Positions 53,551 through 62,892 of a stretch of DNA of 64,000 nucleotides are shown here, one piece after another. This DNA is from Pseudomonas marginalis (GTDB lineage: Bacteria; Pseudomonadota; Gammaproteobacteria; Pseudomonadales; Pseudomonadaceae): contig NZ_FNSU01000004.1 of the NCBI RefSeq assembly GCF_900105325.1, positions 558,001-622,000 of the forward strand, written 5' to 3'. The notes beneath the pieces were generated by a model that saw only the letters and a program-made list of their open reading frames with translations, had not been told where the DNA came from and made no database searches. Made by a program: the position numbers and the translations under genes. The number at the start of each line of letters is the position of its first letter. The first letter of the stretch is position 1.

Positions 53551-55187
53551 TGAACCCGGCGATTGTCATTCTGGGCCAGGGCAGCCTGGCCACCGCGCGC
53601 AGGATCCAGCAGGTTTACCCTGGGGCACTGATCCACGGCCTGGCCGGGCGGGTTGAGGGGGCGGACCAGCCTTACGGCGAATTCGGCGCGACCCTGCGTC
53701 AGCTCTACCAGCAGGGCACGCCGCTGATCGCCCTGTGTGCCGCCGGCATCGTGATCCGCACCCTGGCGCCGCTGCTGCTGGAGAAAGGCGAAGAACCCGC
53801 CGTGCTGGCCGTGGCGGAAGATGGCAGCGCCGTGGTGCCGTTGCTCGGTGGTCTTGGCGGGGTGAACGTCATGGCACGGGACATCGCGGCGGCGCTGGGT
53901 GTCACTGCGGCGATCACCACCAGTGGCGAGTTGCGTTTCGGCACCTGCCTGCTCAACCCGCCTGCGGGTTATGAGCTGGCGGACCTGGAGCTGGGCAAGC
54001 GCTTCGTGTCCGACCTGCTGGCCGGCGAAAGCGTGCGCATCGAAGGCGCGGCGCCGTGGTTGGACCAGGCGAATTTGCCCCAGGACCAGCAAGCGCATCT
54101 AGCCATTCACGTGGGCAGTGCCGAGCGTGTGCCTTCCGCCAACGAGTTGCTGATCTATCCAAAGACGGTGTGCGTGACCTGCAAGCCGGGTACGCAGTTG
54201 GCCGAGCGTGTGCGCGCGGCCTTGCACGAGGCGGGCATTGCCGTGCAATCCCTGGCGTGCCTGTTGGCCAGCGATACGCAGATGGCTGACCCGTCGTTGC
54301 ACGAAGCCGCGTCGGCGTTGGGCGTGCCGCTGCGCTTTGGCGGCGTTACCCAGGCTGCCGATATTGTCATCGAGGTGGCTGATCAACCGCTGGACCTGGC
54401 CCAGGTCGGCCGCCGCCGTGGCCGCCTTGCCGTGATTGGCCTGGGCCCTGGCGCCGCCGAGCTGATGGTGCCGGCGGTCAAGGCCGAACTGGCGCGCTGC
54501 ACCGATGTGCTGGGCTATGAAACCTATGTGCGCATGGCCGGGCCGTTCCGTGACGATCAGGTACAGCATTGCACCGATAACCGCGAAGAGATGCAGCGCG
54601 CCCGCCACGCCTTCGAGCTGGCCGCCCAGGGGCGTTCGGTGGTGGTGGTGTCGTCCGGCGACCCGGGCGTCTTCGCCATGGCGGCGGCGGTGATCGAGGC
54701 GTTGCACGAGTCCGGCGATCCGGCGTGGCATCAGGTCGACCTGGAAATCCTGCCGGGGGTTTCGGCCTCCCTGGCCACCGCGGCCCAGGCCGGCGCGCCG
54801 TTGGGCCACGACTTTTGCGTGATGTCGCTGTCGGACAACCTCAAGCCCTGGTCGATCATCGAAAAGCGCCTGGACCTCGCGTCCCAGGCCGACCTGGCCC
54901 TGGCGTTCTACAACCCGATTTCGCGTTCGCGGCCTTGGCAGCTGGGGCGCGCCCTGGAAATAGTCGCGCAACACCGCACGCCTGAGACCCCGGTGGTGCT
55001 GGGTCGCGATATCGGTCGCCCCGGCCAGACCCTGCGCGTCACCACCCTCGGGCAACTCACGCCAGACCAGGTGGACATGCGCACCATGGTGCTGGTCGGC
55101 TCATCCACTACCTGCACATTCCCTCGCGCCGATGGCGGTGAATGGGTGTACACGCCGCGCTGGTACGGTGCAAAGCCTGCCTCCTGA
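53550..55187 (+). CDS. cobJ: CbiG/CobE-like domain fused to precorrin-3B C17-methyltransferase CobJ
   Basis: 545 residues. Residues 1-285 resemble CbiG: ALCAAGIVIRTLAPLLLEKGEEPAVLAVAEDG (split at residue 75), then a CobE/CbiG C-terminal-like part (TVCVTCKPGTQLAERVRAALHEAG). Residues 295-545 are the CobJ methyltransferase (LAVIGLGPGAAELMVPAVKAELA, VVVSSGDPGVFAMAAAVIEAL, LPGVSASLATAAQAGAPLGHDF). CobJ performs the ring contraction with C17 methylation. A CbiG segment beside an O2-dependent CobG is a mix of anaerobic and aerobic parts seen in pseudomonads. Last gene of the cob operon. Confidence 0.93.
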   Translation: MNPAIVILGQGSLATARRIQQVYPGALIHGLAGRVEGADQPYGEFGATLRQLYQQGTPLIALCAAGIVIRTLAPLLLEKGEEPAVLAVAEDGSAVVPLLGGLGGVNVMARDIAAALGVTAAITTSGELRFGTCLLNPPAGYELADLELGKRFVSDLLAGESVRIEGAAPWLDQANLPQDQQAHLAIHVGSAERVPSANELLIYPKTVCVTCKPGTQLAERVRAALHEAGIAVQSLACLLASDTQMADPSLHEAASALGVPLRFGGVTQAADIVIEVADQPLDLAQVGRRRGRLAVIGLGPGAAELMVPAVKAELARCTDVLGYETYVRMAGPFRDDQVQHCTDNREEMQRARHAFELAAQGRSVVVVSSGDPGVFAMAAAVIEALHESGDPAWHQVDLEILPGVSASLATAAQAGAPLGHDFCVMSLSDNLKPWSIIEKRLDLASQADLALAFYNPISRSRPWQLGRALEIVAQHRTPETPVVLGRDIGRPGQTLRVTTLGQLTPDQVDMRTMVLVGSSTTCTFPRADGGEWVYTPRWYGAKPAS

Positions 55188-55210
55188 AAACGCTTGGGTG
55201 GCTGCACGAA

Positions 55211-55265
55211 AGCTCCGAATGACAATGGGTGATCACCTGCTGTTGCTCGGGGCTTTTTCTTTTTT
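55211..55265 (+). terminator. Terminator of the cobGHIJ operon
   Basis: AGCTCCGA (55211-55218) pairs with TCGGGGCT (55247-55254) with one G-U, and TTTTTCTTTTTT follows. The loop holds a smaller palindrome, GGTGATCACC (55228-55237). It lies 24 bases past the cobJ stop. Confidence 0.65.
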
Positions 55266-55424
55266 GAGTGACGAAAGCCGGAAGGCCCCGAGGGGCGCCC
55301 TGTCATTGCTGGGCAGCGTTTTTTGCCGCGTGCCGGCAAGCGATGTTTGTGGCATGGAAGAGCCGCCGCTGACTGGACTAGTGTGGACACAAGCCCCGAG
55401 CCGGGGTGTTTGTGGAGAACTGAA

Positions 55425-56204
55425 ATGGAGCGACATCACAGAAGGATCAACAACACAAAACGGCGCAAGTTGATTGCGCGCTACACATTGCCGAGGGCGC
55501 GAGGTGCGCAGCCCTCATTGCCGCTTGACACGGAGGACGACTGCAACGCGGCGGTAGTCAACAACAGCGTGATTTCGTTTGCCGAGGGGCTGTCCGGGTT
55601 GAACCGGGAATACATCCGCAAAAGCTATCTGCTGGCCAGCGGCTACGTCAGCGATGTATTGAAGATCCAGCGAGGTACCGAGGCCTGGTACGACGAATTT
55701 ATCAAGGTGATGATCAGCCTGGGCTGGCTGCCGGTGCGCAGCAGTTTCGAGCGGGTCTCACAGTCGGGCAAGGGCCTGACCGTGCAACTGGCGGCGTTGA
55801 ATATCATCACCGCGATACTGGCGGGGGTGTCGGTTTCGGGACCGCTGGTTACGGCGCTGCCGAAACTGGCGGCCGATGCGCTGGAGGCACTGAAGCAGCA
55901 ACCGAGTTCTTTCGAACTGTTCAAGCGCAACAGTACGGTGCACCAGGGCGGTGATTTCGGCCTGGCATCCTGCGCCGAAACCGACGGCGAATTGATGATG
56001 GTGCTGGTGACGTACAGCACCCAAGGCGTGAACAAACAGGTGGGGCTGCCGTTTCTGGAGTGGGACAGTTCCTCGTTCGAGGCCTTCAGCGGGCAGACCT
56101 GCCTGGTGCTGAATACCTCGATGGTCAACGAAAAAACCCTCCAACTGATGCGCGAGAGCGCGGGCGACAAGGTGCAGTCGGCGATTGCCAAATACCGGAT
56201 CTAA
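55425..56204 (+). CDS. Unknown 259-residue protein
   Basis: The protein opens with a basic segment (MERHHRRINNTKRRKLIARY), has no signal peptide, and contains a helical region (SGLNREYIRKSYLLASGYVSDVL), one long hydrophobic stretch at about residues 115-142 (LAALNIITAILAGVSVSGPLV) and a beta-rich end (LMMVLVTYSTQGVNKQVGLPFLEW, CLVLNTSMVNE). I do not recognise a family. The GGAG site and coding character support the start at 55425. It is convergent with marC, overlapping by four bases. Membrane insertion or pore formation is conceivable but unsupported. Confidence 0.7.
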   Translation: MERHHRRINNTKRRKLIARYTLPRARGAQPSLPLDTEDDCNAAVVNNSVISFAEGLSGLNREYIRKSYLLASGYVSDVLKIQRGTEAWYDEFIKVMISLGWLPVRSSFERVSQSGKGLTVQLAALNIITAILAGVSVSGPLVTALPKLAADALEALKQQPSSFELFKRNSTVHQGGDFGLASCAETDGELMMVLVTYSTQGVNKQVGLPFLEWDSSSFEAFSGQTCLVLNTSMVNEKTLQLMRESAGDKVQSAIAKYRI

Positions 56205-56797
56205 GGCACCAGGTAGCCGCGCACCCCGGTAAAGATGATTTGCGCGGCGAGGGCACACACGAACAATCCCATCAACCGACTGACAATCTGCAGGCCCTGG
56301 TCACCGAGAATCCGTTCGATACGGTTGGACAGGTACAGCACCACACCGACCGTGAGGCTGGCCAGGGCGATGCTGAGGATGGCCGTGATCTTGTCATCCC
56401 AGTGCGGTTGGCTGACGCCCATGACCAACAGCGCACCGATGGTGCCGGGGCCGACCGTGAGGGGAATGGTCAGCGGCACGATGGTCACGTCCTGCTGCAC
56501 ATTGTCGGTCTGCACGGCCGACTTGCCCTGGGCCATGCCCAGGGCGGAGATAAACAGCACACTGCCGGCGCCGATGCGAAAGGCATCCACGGTGATGCCG
56601 AACACGCTGAAGATCACCCGGCCGAACAGGTAGAGCAACACGCTCGACACCAGGGTCGCCAGCGCTACTTTCCAGGCCAGGCGCCGCCGCTCTTTGCTCG
56701 AATAACCACGGGTCAGGCTGATAAAGCAGGACAGCACGAAGAACGGGCTGTAGAGCACCAGCATCTTCAGGTAAACGCTGAATAACACGTGGAGCAT
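56201..56797 (-). CDS. MarC family integral membrane protein
   Basis: 198 residues with six hydrophobic segments and the family's paired repeats (LPLTIPLTVGPGTIGALLVMG, and an earlier FVLSCFISLTRGYS). It belongs to the UPF0056/MarC group, once linked to antibiotic resistance but now of unknown function. It lies between an unrecognised convergent gene and retS, with a REP doublet toward retS. Confidence 0.88.
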   Translation of the reverse strand: MLHVLFSVYLKMLVLYSPFFVLSCFISLTRGYSSKERRRLAWKVALATLVSSVLLYLFGRVIFSVFGITVDAFRIGAGSVLFISALGMAQGKSAVQTDNVQQDVTIVPLTIPLTVGPGTIGALLVMGVSQPHWDDKITAILSIALASLTVGVVLYLSNRIERILGDQGLQIVSRLMGLFVCALAAQIIFTGVRGYLVP

Positions 56798-56853
56798 GGG
56801 GGGGCTCGCAGGCGGGGAAAGTGTGGAGAGTCTATCAGGCGCCAGAGATCAAA

Positions 56854-56926
56854 TGTGGGAGGGGGCTCGCCCTAATGCCAGTCAGTTACAGTGTTCGCTC
56901 TTGACTGAAGCAAGCCCCCACCCACA
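56854..56926. repeat. REP doublet with MITE terminal sequence inside
   Basis: Outer arms TGTGGGAGGGGGCTCGCC and GCAAGCCCCCACCCACA are a REP pair. Between them is TAATGCCAGTCAGTTA (56873-56888), identical to the first 16 bases of the terminal repeat of the element at 10280, and CTTGACTGA resembling a decayed opposite end. The nesting is the reverse of that element. Confidence 0.7.
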
Positions 56927-56944
56927 TTGGAATTGCATTTAAAG

Positions 56945-59716
56945 TCAGGACGGGGCGTGTTCAGGCCGTTGTTGACGCTGCGCCACCCAGAACTCCACCA
57001 GCTCACGCAATTGTGATAACTCCACCGGCTTGGCCATGTGCCCGTCCATCCCCGCCTGGCGTGCGCGTTCTTTGTGCTCCGAGAGGATATGCGCCGTGAG
57101 CGCTACCACGGGTGTGCGAATGCGCTGGTGGCTGACTTCCCACGCCCGCAGTTGCTGGGTAGCCGAGAAACCATCGAGAACCGGCATCTCACAGTCCATC
57201 AACACCAGGTCATAACGCTGGGCCTTCATCGCCTCGAGGGCTTCCTCACCGTTGCTGGCGGTATCCGGGTCGAGGTTGAGCTTGCCGAGCATGCCGCGAA
57301 TCACTTTGGTGGAGATGCTGTTGTCTTCGGCCACCAGGATCCTGAAGTCGCTGGGCACGGTCACCGCCGCCGGGACGCTGAGGGGCGGACGGGGCTGCAC
57401 GCCACCTTTGCTGCGTTGGGTCAACTCGTCGGCCAGGGTGGTCTTGAGGGTGTAACCGGCAACCGGCTTGGCGAGGATGCGCTTGATCCCGCAGTTACGC
57501 GCGATGATCTTGCTCGGCGCATTGCTGATGCCGGTGAGCATGATCAGCAGGATGTCGTGGTTCAGGCTCGGGTCTTCCTTGATCTTCGCCGCCAGTTGCA
57601 TGCCGGTCATGCCGGGCATGTTCTGGTCCAGCAGCACCACATCGAAGTAATCGCGCAGGTGCGCCTTGGTGCGCAGCAAGGCCAAGGCCTCTTTACCCGA
57701 CGGCACGGCGCTGACATTCAGGCCCCAGGCCGAGCATTGCTGCACCAACACTTTGCGGCACGTATCGTTGTCGTCCACCACCAGCACGCGCGCGCCTTTG
57801 AGCGGGCCGTCGAGGTCGGAGGTAGGGTGTTCCAGGCGTTCCGGGTCCAGCGGCAGGGTCAGCCATAACGTGCTGCCCTGATGGCTGCCGCTCTTGATGC
57901 CGAACTCACCGTTCATCAACAGGATCAGCTGGCGCGCGATCACCAGGCCCAGGTGGCCGCTCAAGCGGGTGGCCGAGAGGAAGTTCTTGCTGTGCAGTTC
58001 GCTGTGCAGCAGGGCCTCGCGTTCAGCGGCTTCCATTGGCAGGCCGCTGTCCTGCACGGCAATGCGCAGGCGCGGCTTGGTGCTGCGGTCATCCAGGGCG
58101 ACGACGATCAGCACTTCGCCTTCGTCGGTTTTGTGCAGGGCGTTTTCCAGCAGGCTCAACAGCGCCTGGCGCAGGCGGGTCGGATCGCCGCTGATGACGC
58201 GGGGCACCTGTGGCTGGATGAAGCTGATCAACTCGACGTTCTGCTGCTCGGCCTTGGCGCGGAAGATGCTCAGGCAGTCTTCGATCAGCGCATTGAGGTC
58301 GAATTGCACGTCATCCAGCTCGATCTGCCCGGATTCGAGCTTGGAGATGTCGAGGATCTCGTTGATCAATGTCAGCAGCTCGTTACCGGCGCTGTGGATG
58401 GTTTGCACGTAGTCGCGCTGTTTCACCGACAGTGGCGTGCCCAGCAGCAGTTCGGTCATGCCCAGCACGCCGTTCATGGGGGTGCGGATTTCGTGGCTGA
58501 TCTTGGCCAGGAATTCGGCCTTGGCGGCGATCTCGGCATTGCTGGCGGCCAGGTCGCGGCTGAGGCTGAAGCGGGCCTCGACAATCGCGCGCTGGCGCTC
58601 GCCCAGGGCCAGGCTCATCAACAGGCCGCTCAGGCAGATGAAGGCCAGCAATGTGACGATCAACCCCTGGGGCGACACCATCGTCAGCCCCAGCAAGGCC
58701 GGGAGAATGATCAGCGTGCCGATGTTGAACACCACCATGCCCGCCACGAACAAGCGCGCCGGGCGATAGCCTTTCTGCCAGTGATACGCCGAGACAAACA
58801 GCATGCTCAGGCCCGCCAGGGCCACCAGCGCGTAGGTGATGATGTTCAGCGGCAGGGTACTGACGAACAACAGCAGCAGGCCGCACAGCACGATAAACAG
58901 GATGTCGGCCATCAACAGCTTGTTCAGCGGGTGCGGACCCAGGGGCATGAAGAAGCGATAGGCAAACATCAGCCCGCAGGGCGCTGTCAGCAGCAGGGCC
59001 AGGTAGGCGCCCGGGGTCTGGACCGCGTGCCAGTTCGGCAGCCATGGGCCTACCAGGTTGAGCAGCAGCGCCAGGCTGAGCATCAGCAGCAGTTCGCAGG
59101 CCGCCAGCCACAGGCTGCTGCGCGAGCGGTGGTAAGCGAAGCGCGTGAGGTTGTGCAGGATCAGCATCAGCAGGCAGCCGAACAGCAGGCCGTAGATCAA
59201 TGTCTGGGTCTGGTCGGCGGCGGCCAGCACGGCCGGTTCCAGGGTGATATAGGGGCGCAGTTCGTGCTCGGAAACCAGGCGCAGGTAGACGTCGAGGGTC
59301 TGTTGGCTCTGGGGCATCGGCAGCATGAAGTCGTTGCTGGGCAGCGGGCGTTCCGCCTGGGGCTGGCGGTTACCGCTGCTTTGTTGCTCGATCAGGGTGT
59401 CGCCGTCCAGCACATAGAGGCTCAGGTGCGCCAGGTCCGGGGCGAATACCCGCAGCACCTGCTCGTGCTTGCCGGGTTGCAGCTTGAAACGTACCCACAA
59501 CGCACCGTCCGGTTCCGCGGCGGTAATGCGGTCCAGTTCGATGGGGCTGAATTGATTGGTGTAGCGCGAGGAACGGATGTCGCTCAGCTGCAGGTCGGCC
59601 TGTTCATCAAGCAATACTGCCCAGCCACTGCCTTGCGCGGCGGCCTGGGCCGGGAACAGGCAGAGCAGCGTCAGCAGACTGACAGTAAAACCTATGGCGA
59701 TCCTGAGCCAGCGCAC
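56945..59716 (-). CDS. retS: Hybrid sensor kinase RetS
   Basis: 923 residues. A signal sequence (ending QAAAQ) leads to a periplasmic 7TMR-DISMED2 domain (WVRFKLQPGKHEQVLRVFAPDLAHLSLYV, split near residue 85), seven membrane helices (about 180-380), a histidine kinase core with His in FLAKISHEIRTPMNGVLG, and two receiver domains (VLVVDDNDTC with VVLLDQNMPG, and ILVAEDNSIS with LVLMDCEMPVLDG). In P. aeruginosa RetS blocks GacS, controlling small RNAs, biofilm and type VI/III secretion. Synteny purH-purD-retS supports the assignment. The kinase C-lobe is diverged (GHLGLVIAR). Confidence 0.94.
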   Translation of the reverse strand: MRWLRIAIGFTVSLLTLLCLFPAQAAAQGSGWAVLLDEQADLQLSDIRSSRYTNQFSPIELDRITAAEPDGALWVRFKLQPGKHEQVLRVFAPDLAHLSLYVLDGDTLIEQQSSGNRQPQAERPLPSNDFMLPMPQSQQTLDVYLRLVSEHELRPYITLEPAVLAAADQTQTLIYGLLFGCLLMLILHNLTRFAYHRSRSSLWLAACELLLMLSLALLLNLVGPWLPNWHAVQTPGAYLALLLTAPCGLMFAYRFFMPLGPHPLNKLLMADILFIVLCGLLLLFVSTLPLNIITYALVALAGLSMLFVSAYHWQKGYRPARLFVAGMVVFNIGTLIILPALLGLTMVSPQGLIVTLLAFICLSGLLMSLALGERQRAIVEARFSLSRDLAASNAEIAAKAEFLAKISHEIRTPMNGVLGMTELLLGTPLSVKQRDYVQTIHSAGNELLTLINEILDISKLESGQIELDDVQFDLNALIEDCLSIFRAKAEQQNVELISFIQPQVPRVISGDPTRLRQALLSLLENALHKTDEGEVLIVVALDDRSTKPRLRIAVQDSGLPMEAAEREALLHSELHSKNFLSATRLSGHLGLVIARQLILLMNGEFGIKSGSHQGSTLWLTLPLDPERLEHPTSDLDGPLKGARVLVVDDNDTCRKVLVQQCSAWGLNVSAVPSGKEALALLRTKAHLRDYFDVVLLDQNMPGMTGMQLAAKIKEDPSLNHDILLIMLTGISNAPSKIIARNCGIKRILAKPVAGYTLKTTLADELTQRSKGGVQPRPPLSVPAAVTVPSDFRILVAEDNSISTKVIRGMLGKLNLDPDTASNGEEALEAMKAQRYDLVLMDCEMPVLDGFSATQQLRAWEVSHQRIRTPVVALTAHILSEHKERARQAGMDGHMAKPVELSQLRELVEFWVAQRQQRPEHAPS

Positions 59717-59774
59717 GGCGAAATCCCTTCGTAGGTTGATGCACGGTTAACTATGCGCGGGGAGGCCTGTATAC

Positions 59775-59797
59775 GGCAAGGGCCAGAAGCCCTTGCC
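59775..59797. terminator. Hairpin between retS and purD
   Basis: GGCAAGGGC (59775-59783) pairs with GCCCTTGCC (59789-59797) over a 5-base loop. It follows the minus-strand purD stop and precedes retS; there is no T run, so it may give only partial termination. Confidence 0.45.
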
Positions 59798-59818
59798 TAA
59801 CCGAACGGATAGCTAGCG

Positions 59819-61111
59819 TTACTGGCTTTCGCCACGTTCACGGGCAATGGCGCGGTAGCCGATGTCCGTGCGGTAGAAGCAGCCTTGCCAGTCGATTTTT
59901 GCGGCCAGCTTGTACGCCTGTTGCTGTGCGGCGTCGACGCTGGCACCCATGGCGGTGGCGCACAGCACACGGCCTCCGGCGGTCACGACCTTGCCGTCCT
60001 TGAGCGCGGTGCCCGCATGGAACACCTTGCCTTCCAAGGTGGCCGCCGCGTCCAGGCCTTCAATCACATCGCCCTTGGCGTAGTCGGCCGGGTAGCCACC
60101 GGCGGCCAGCACAATGCCGACGCTCGGACGTGGATCCCACTGCGCTTCAACCTTGTCCAGGGCCTGGGCCAGCGCGGCTTCCACCAGCAGCACCAGGCTC
60201 GATTGCAGGCGCAGCATCACCGGCTGGGTTTCCGGGTCGCCGAAGCGGCAGTTGAACTCGATGACTTTCGGGTTACCGGCTTTGTCGATCATCAGTCCGG
60301 CGTAGAGGAAGCCGGTGTACACATTGCCTTCATCGGCCATGCCGCGCACGGTCGGCCAGATCACCAGGTCCATCACGCGCTGGTGCACGTCGGCGGTCAC
60401 CACCGGGGCAGGGGAGTAGGCACCCATGCCGCCCGTGTTCGGGCCAGTGTCGGCGTCGCCGACGCGTTTGTGGTCCTGGCTGGTGGCCATCGGCAGCACG
60501 TTCTTGCCGTCGACCATCACGATAAAGCTGGCTTCTTCGCCGTCGAGGAATTCCTCGATGACGACGCGCGAACCCGCGTCACCAAAGGCGTTACCGGCGA
60601 GCATGTCACGCACGGCGTCTTCGGCTTCCTGCAGGGTCATGGCGACGATCACGCCTTTACCGGCGGCCAGGCCGTCGGCCTTGATCACGATCGGCGCACC
60701 TTTTTCACGCAGGTAGGCCAGGGCGGGCTCGATCTCGGTGAAGTTCTGGTAGTCGGCCGTCGGGATCTTGTGGCGCGCCAGGAAATCCTTGGTGAAGGCT
60801 TTCGAGCCTTCCAGCTGGGCGGCGCCGGCGGTTGGGCCGAAGCAATCCAGGCCGCGGCTGCGGAACAGGTCTACGACACCGGCAACCAATGGCACTTCCG
60901 GACCGACGATGGTCAGGGAGACGTTTTTCTCGGCGAAGTCGGCCAGTTGCTCAAGGGCCAGTACGTCGATGGCGACGTTTTCGCACTTGGCTTCGATGGC
61001 GGTACCGGCATTGCCGGGGGCGACGAAGACTTTCTGGACCCGTGGGTCCTGGGCAACTTTCCAGGCCAGGGCGTGTTCACGGCCACCGCTGCCAATGATC
61101 AAAACATTCAT
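59819..61111 (-). CDS. purD: Phosphoribosylamine-glycine ligase PurD
   Basis: 430 residues, an ATP-grasp enzyme of purine synthesis joining phosphoribosylamine and glycine. MNVLIIGSGGREHALAWKVA is the N-terminal Rossmann-like start, FGPTAGAAQLEGSKAFTKDFL and GAPIVIKADGLAAGKGVIVA are core ATP-grasp elements, and NCRFGDPETQPVMLRL holds metal ligands. It lies downstream of purH. Confidence 0.98.
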   Translation of the reverse strand: MNVLIIGSGGREHALAWKVAQDPRVQKVFVAPGNAGTAIEAKCENVAIDVLALEQLADFAEKNVSLTIVGPEVPLVAGVVDLFRSRGLDCFGPTAGAAQLEGSKAFTKDFLARHKIPTADYQNFTEIEPALAYLREKGAPIVIKADGLAAGKGVIVAMTLQEAEDAVRDMLAGNAFGDAGSRVVIEEFLDGEEASFIVMVDGKNVLPMATSQDHKRVGDADTGPNTGGMGAYSPAPVVTADVHQRVMDLVIWPTVRGMADEGNVYTGFLYAGLMIDKAGNPKVIEFNCRFGDPETQPVMLRLQSSLVLLVEAALAQALDKVEAQWDPRPSVGIVLAAGGYPADYAKGDVIEGLDAAATLEGKVFHAGTALKDGKVVTAGGRVLCATAMGASVDAAQQQAYKLAAKIDWQGCFYRTDIGYRAIARERGESQ

Positions 61112-61153
61112 TTCAAAAACCTCAAATTCTGTAGGCGCCGCTGGAGCGCTTTT

Positions 61154-61281
61154 AAATGTGGGAGGGGCTTTTTGTGGTGAGGGGGCTTGCCCCCCGCTGT
61201 GTTCACTGGAGATCCAGTGGGGCTGCTGCGCAGCTCAGCGCGGGGCAAGCCCGCTCACCACAAAAAGCCCCTCCCACATTT
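61154..61281. repeat. Large REP-type inverted repeat between purH and purD
   Basis: A perfect 28-bp pair (61154-61181 with 61254-61281, starting AAATGTGGGAGGGGC) surrounds a second imperfect REP pair and a GCTGCTGCGCAGC core. It fills the gap between purH and purD and is longer than the other doublets here. Confidence 0.8.
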
Positions 61282-61284
61282 GGA

Positions 61285-62892
61285 TCAGTGACGGAAGTGG
61301 CGCATGCCGGTGAAGACCATGGCAATGCCGGCTTCATCAGCAGCGGCGATCACCTCGGCATCACGCATCGAGCCACCCGGTTGGATCACGGCAGTCACGC
61401 CGGCTTTCGCGGCGTTGTCCAGGCCATCACGGAACGGGAAGAATGCATCCGACGCCATCACCGAGCCGGCCACCTGCAAACCGGCATGCTCGGCCTTGAT
61501 CGCGGCGATACGCGCCGAATTCACGCGGCTCATCTGGCCAGCGCCGACACCGATGGTCTGGCGGTTCTTGGCGTAGACGATGGCGTTGGATTTAACGTAC
61601 TTGGCCACTTTCCAGGCGAAGATCAGGTCGTTGATCTCTTGCTCGGTCGGGGCGCGCTTGGTCACTACCTTGAGGTCTGCGCTGCCGATCATGCCGATGT
61701 CGCGGCTCTGTACCAGCAGGCCGCCGTTGACGCGCTTGTAGTCCCAGGCAGCGGCACGTTCAGCCGACCACTCGCCGCAGGCCAGCAGGCGCACATTGGC
61801 TTTGGCGGCCACGATGGCGCGGGCTTCTTCGCTCACGGAAGGGGCGATGATCACTTCGACGAACTGACGCTCGACGATGGCCTTGGCCGTCTCTGCATCC
61901 AGTTCACGGTTGAAGGCGATGATGCCGCCGAAGGCCGATTCGGTGTCGGTGGCGTATGCCAGTTCGTACGCCTGGCGGATGCCGCCCTCAGCGTCCGGGC
62001 TCACGGCCACGCCGCACGGGTTGGCGTGCTTGACGATCACGCAGGCCGGCTTGACGAAGCTCTTCACGCACTCCAGCGCGGCGTCGGTGTCGGCCACGTT
62101 GTTGTAGGACAGTTCTTTGCCTTGCAGTTGGGTCGCAGTGGCGATGCCCACTTCGGCAGGCTTGGCTTCCACGTAGAACGCCGCGCTCTGGTGCGGGTTC
62201 TCGCCGTAGCGCATTTCCTGGGCCTTGATGAACTGGCTGTTGAAGGTGCGCGGGAACTGGCTGCGGCCTTCTGTGCTCAGGGTTTCGGCGGCCTGGTTCA
62301 CGGTGCCCATGTAGTTGGCGATCATGCCGTCATAGGCGGCGGTGTGTTCGAACGCCTTGAGCATCAGGTCGAAACGCTGGGCGTAGCTCAGGCCGCCGGC
62401 TTTCAGGCTTTCCAGCACGTGGGCGTAGTCGCCGGCGTTGACCACGATGGCCACGTCTTTATGGTTCTTGGCCGCCGAGCGAACCATGGTCGGGCCGCCG
62501 ATATCGATGTTTTCGATGGCGGTCGGCAGGTCGCAGCCCGGCTTGTTGATGGTGGCTTCGAACGGGTAGAGGTTGACGGCCACCAGGTCGATCGGCTTGA
62601 TGCCGTGCTCGGTCATGATGGCGTCGTCGATGCCGCGACGGCCGAGGATGCCGCCGTGGATTTTCGGGTGCAGGGTCTTGACGCGACCGTCCATCATTTC
62701 TGCGAAACCGGTGTAGTCCGCCACTTCCACTGCGGCCACGCCGTTGTCCTGCAGCAGCTTGAAGGTCCCGCCCGTGGAGAGGATTTCCACGCCCAGGGCT
62801 TCCAGCTCCCGGGCAAATTCGAGGATCCCGGTCTTGTCGGAGACGCTGATCAAGGCGCGGCGGATCGGCAGGCGGGTAGTCTGGTCGGTCAT
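61285..62892 (-). CDS. purH: Bifunctional AICAR transformylase/IMP cyclohydrolase PurH
   Basis: 535 residues. The N-terminal IMP cyclohydrolase (RRALISVSDKTGILEFARELEALGVEILSTGGT, split at residue 30, and VDLVAVNLYPFEATI) is joined to the C-terminal transformylase (KELSYNNVADTDAALECVK, CVIVKHANPCGVAV with KH, GAGQMSRVNSARIA). I start at ATG 62892 (MTDQTTRLP). Upstream fis and downstream purD match the PA4853-PA4855 order. Confidence 0.98.
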   Translation of the reverse strand: MTDQTTRLPIRRALISVSDKTGILEFARELEALGVEILSTGGTFKLLQDNGVAAVEVADYTGFAEMMDGRVKTLHPKIHGGILGRRGIDDAIMTEHGIKPIDLVAVNLYPFEATINKPGCDLPTAIENIDIGGPTMVRSAAKNHKDVAIVVNAGDYAHVLESLKAGGLSYAQRFDLMLKAFEHTAAYDGMIANYMGTVNQAAETLSTEGRSQFPRTFNSQFIKAQEMRYGENPHQSAAFYVEAKPAEVGIATATQLQGKELSYNNVADTDAALECVKSFVKPACVIVKHANPCGVAVSPDAEGGIRQAYELAYATDTESAFGGIIAFNRELDAETAKAIVERQFVEVIIAPSVSEEARAIVAAKANVRLLACGEWSAERAAAWDYKRVNGGLLVQSRDIGMIGSADLKVVTKRAPTEQEINDLIFAWKVAKYVKSNAIVYAKNRQTIGVGAGQMSRVNSARIAAIKAEHAGLQVAGSVMASDAFFPFRDGLDNAAKAGVTAVIQPGGSMRDAEVIAAADEAGIAMVFTGMRHFRH

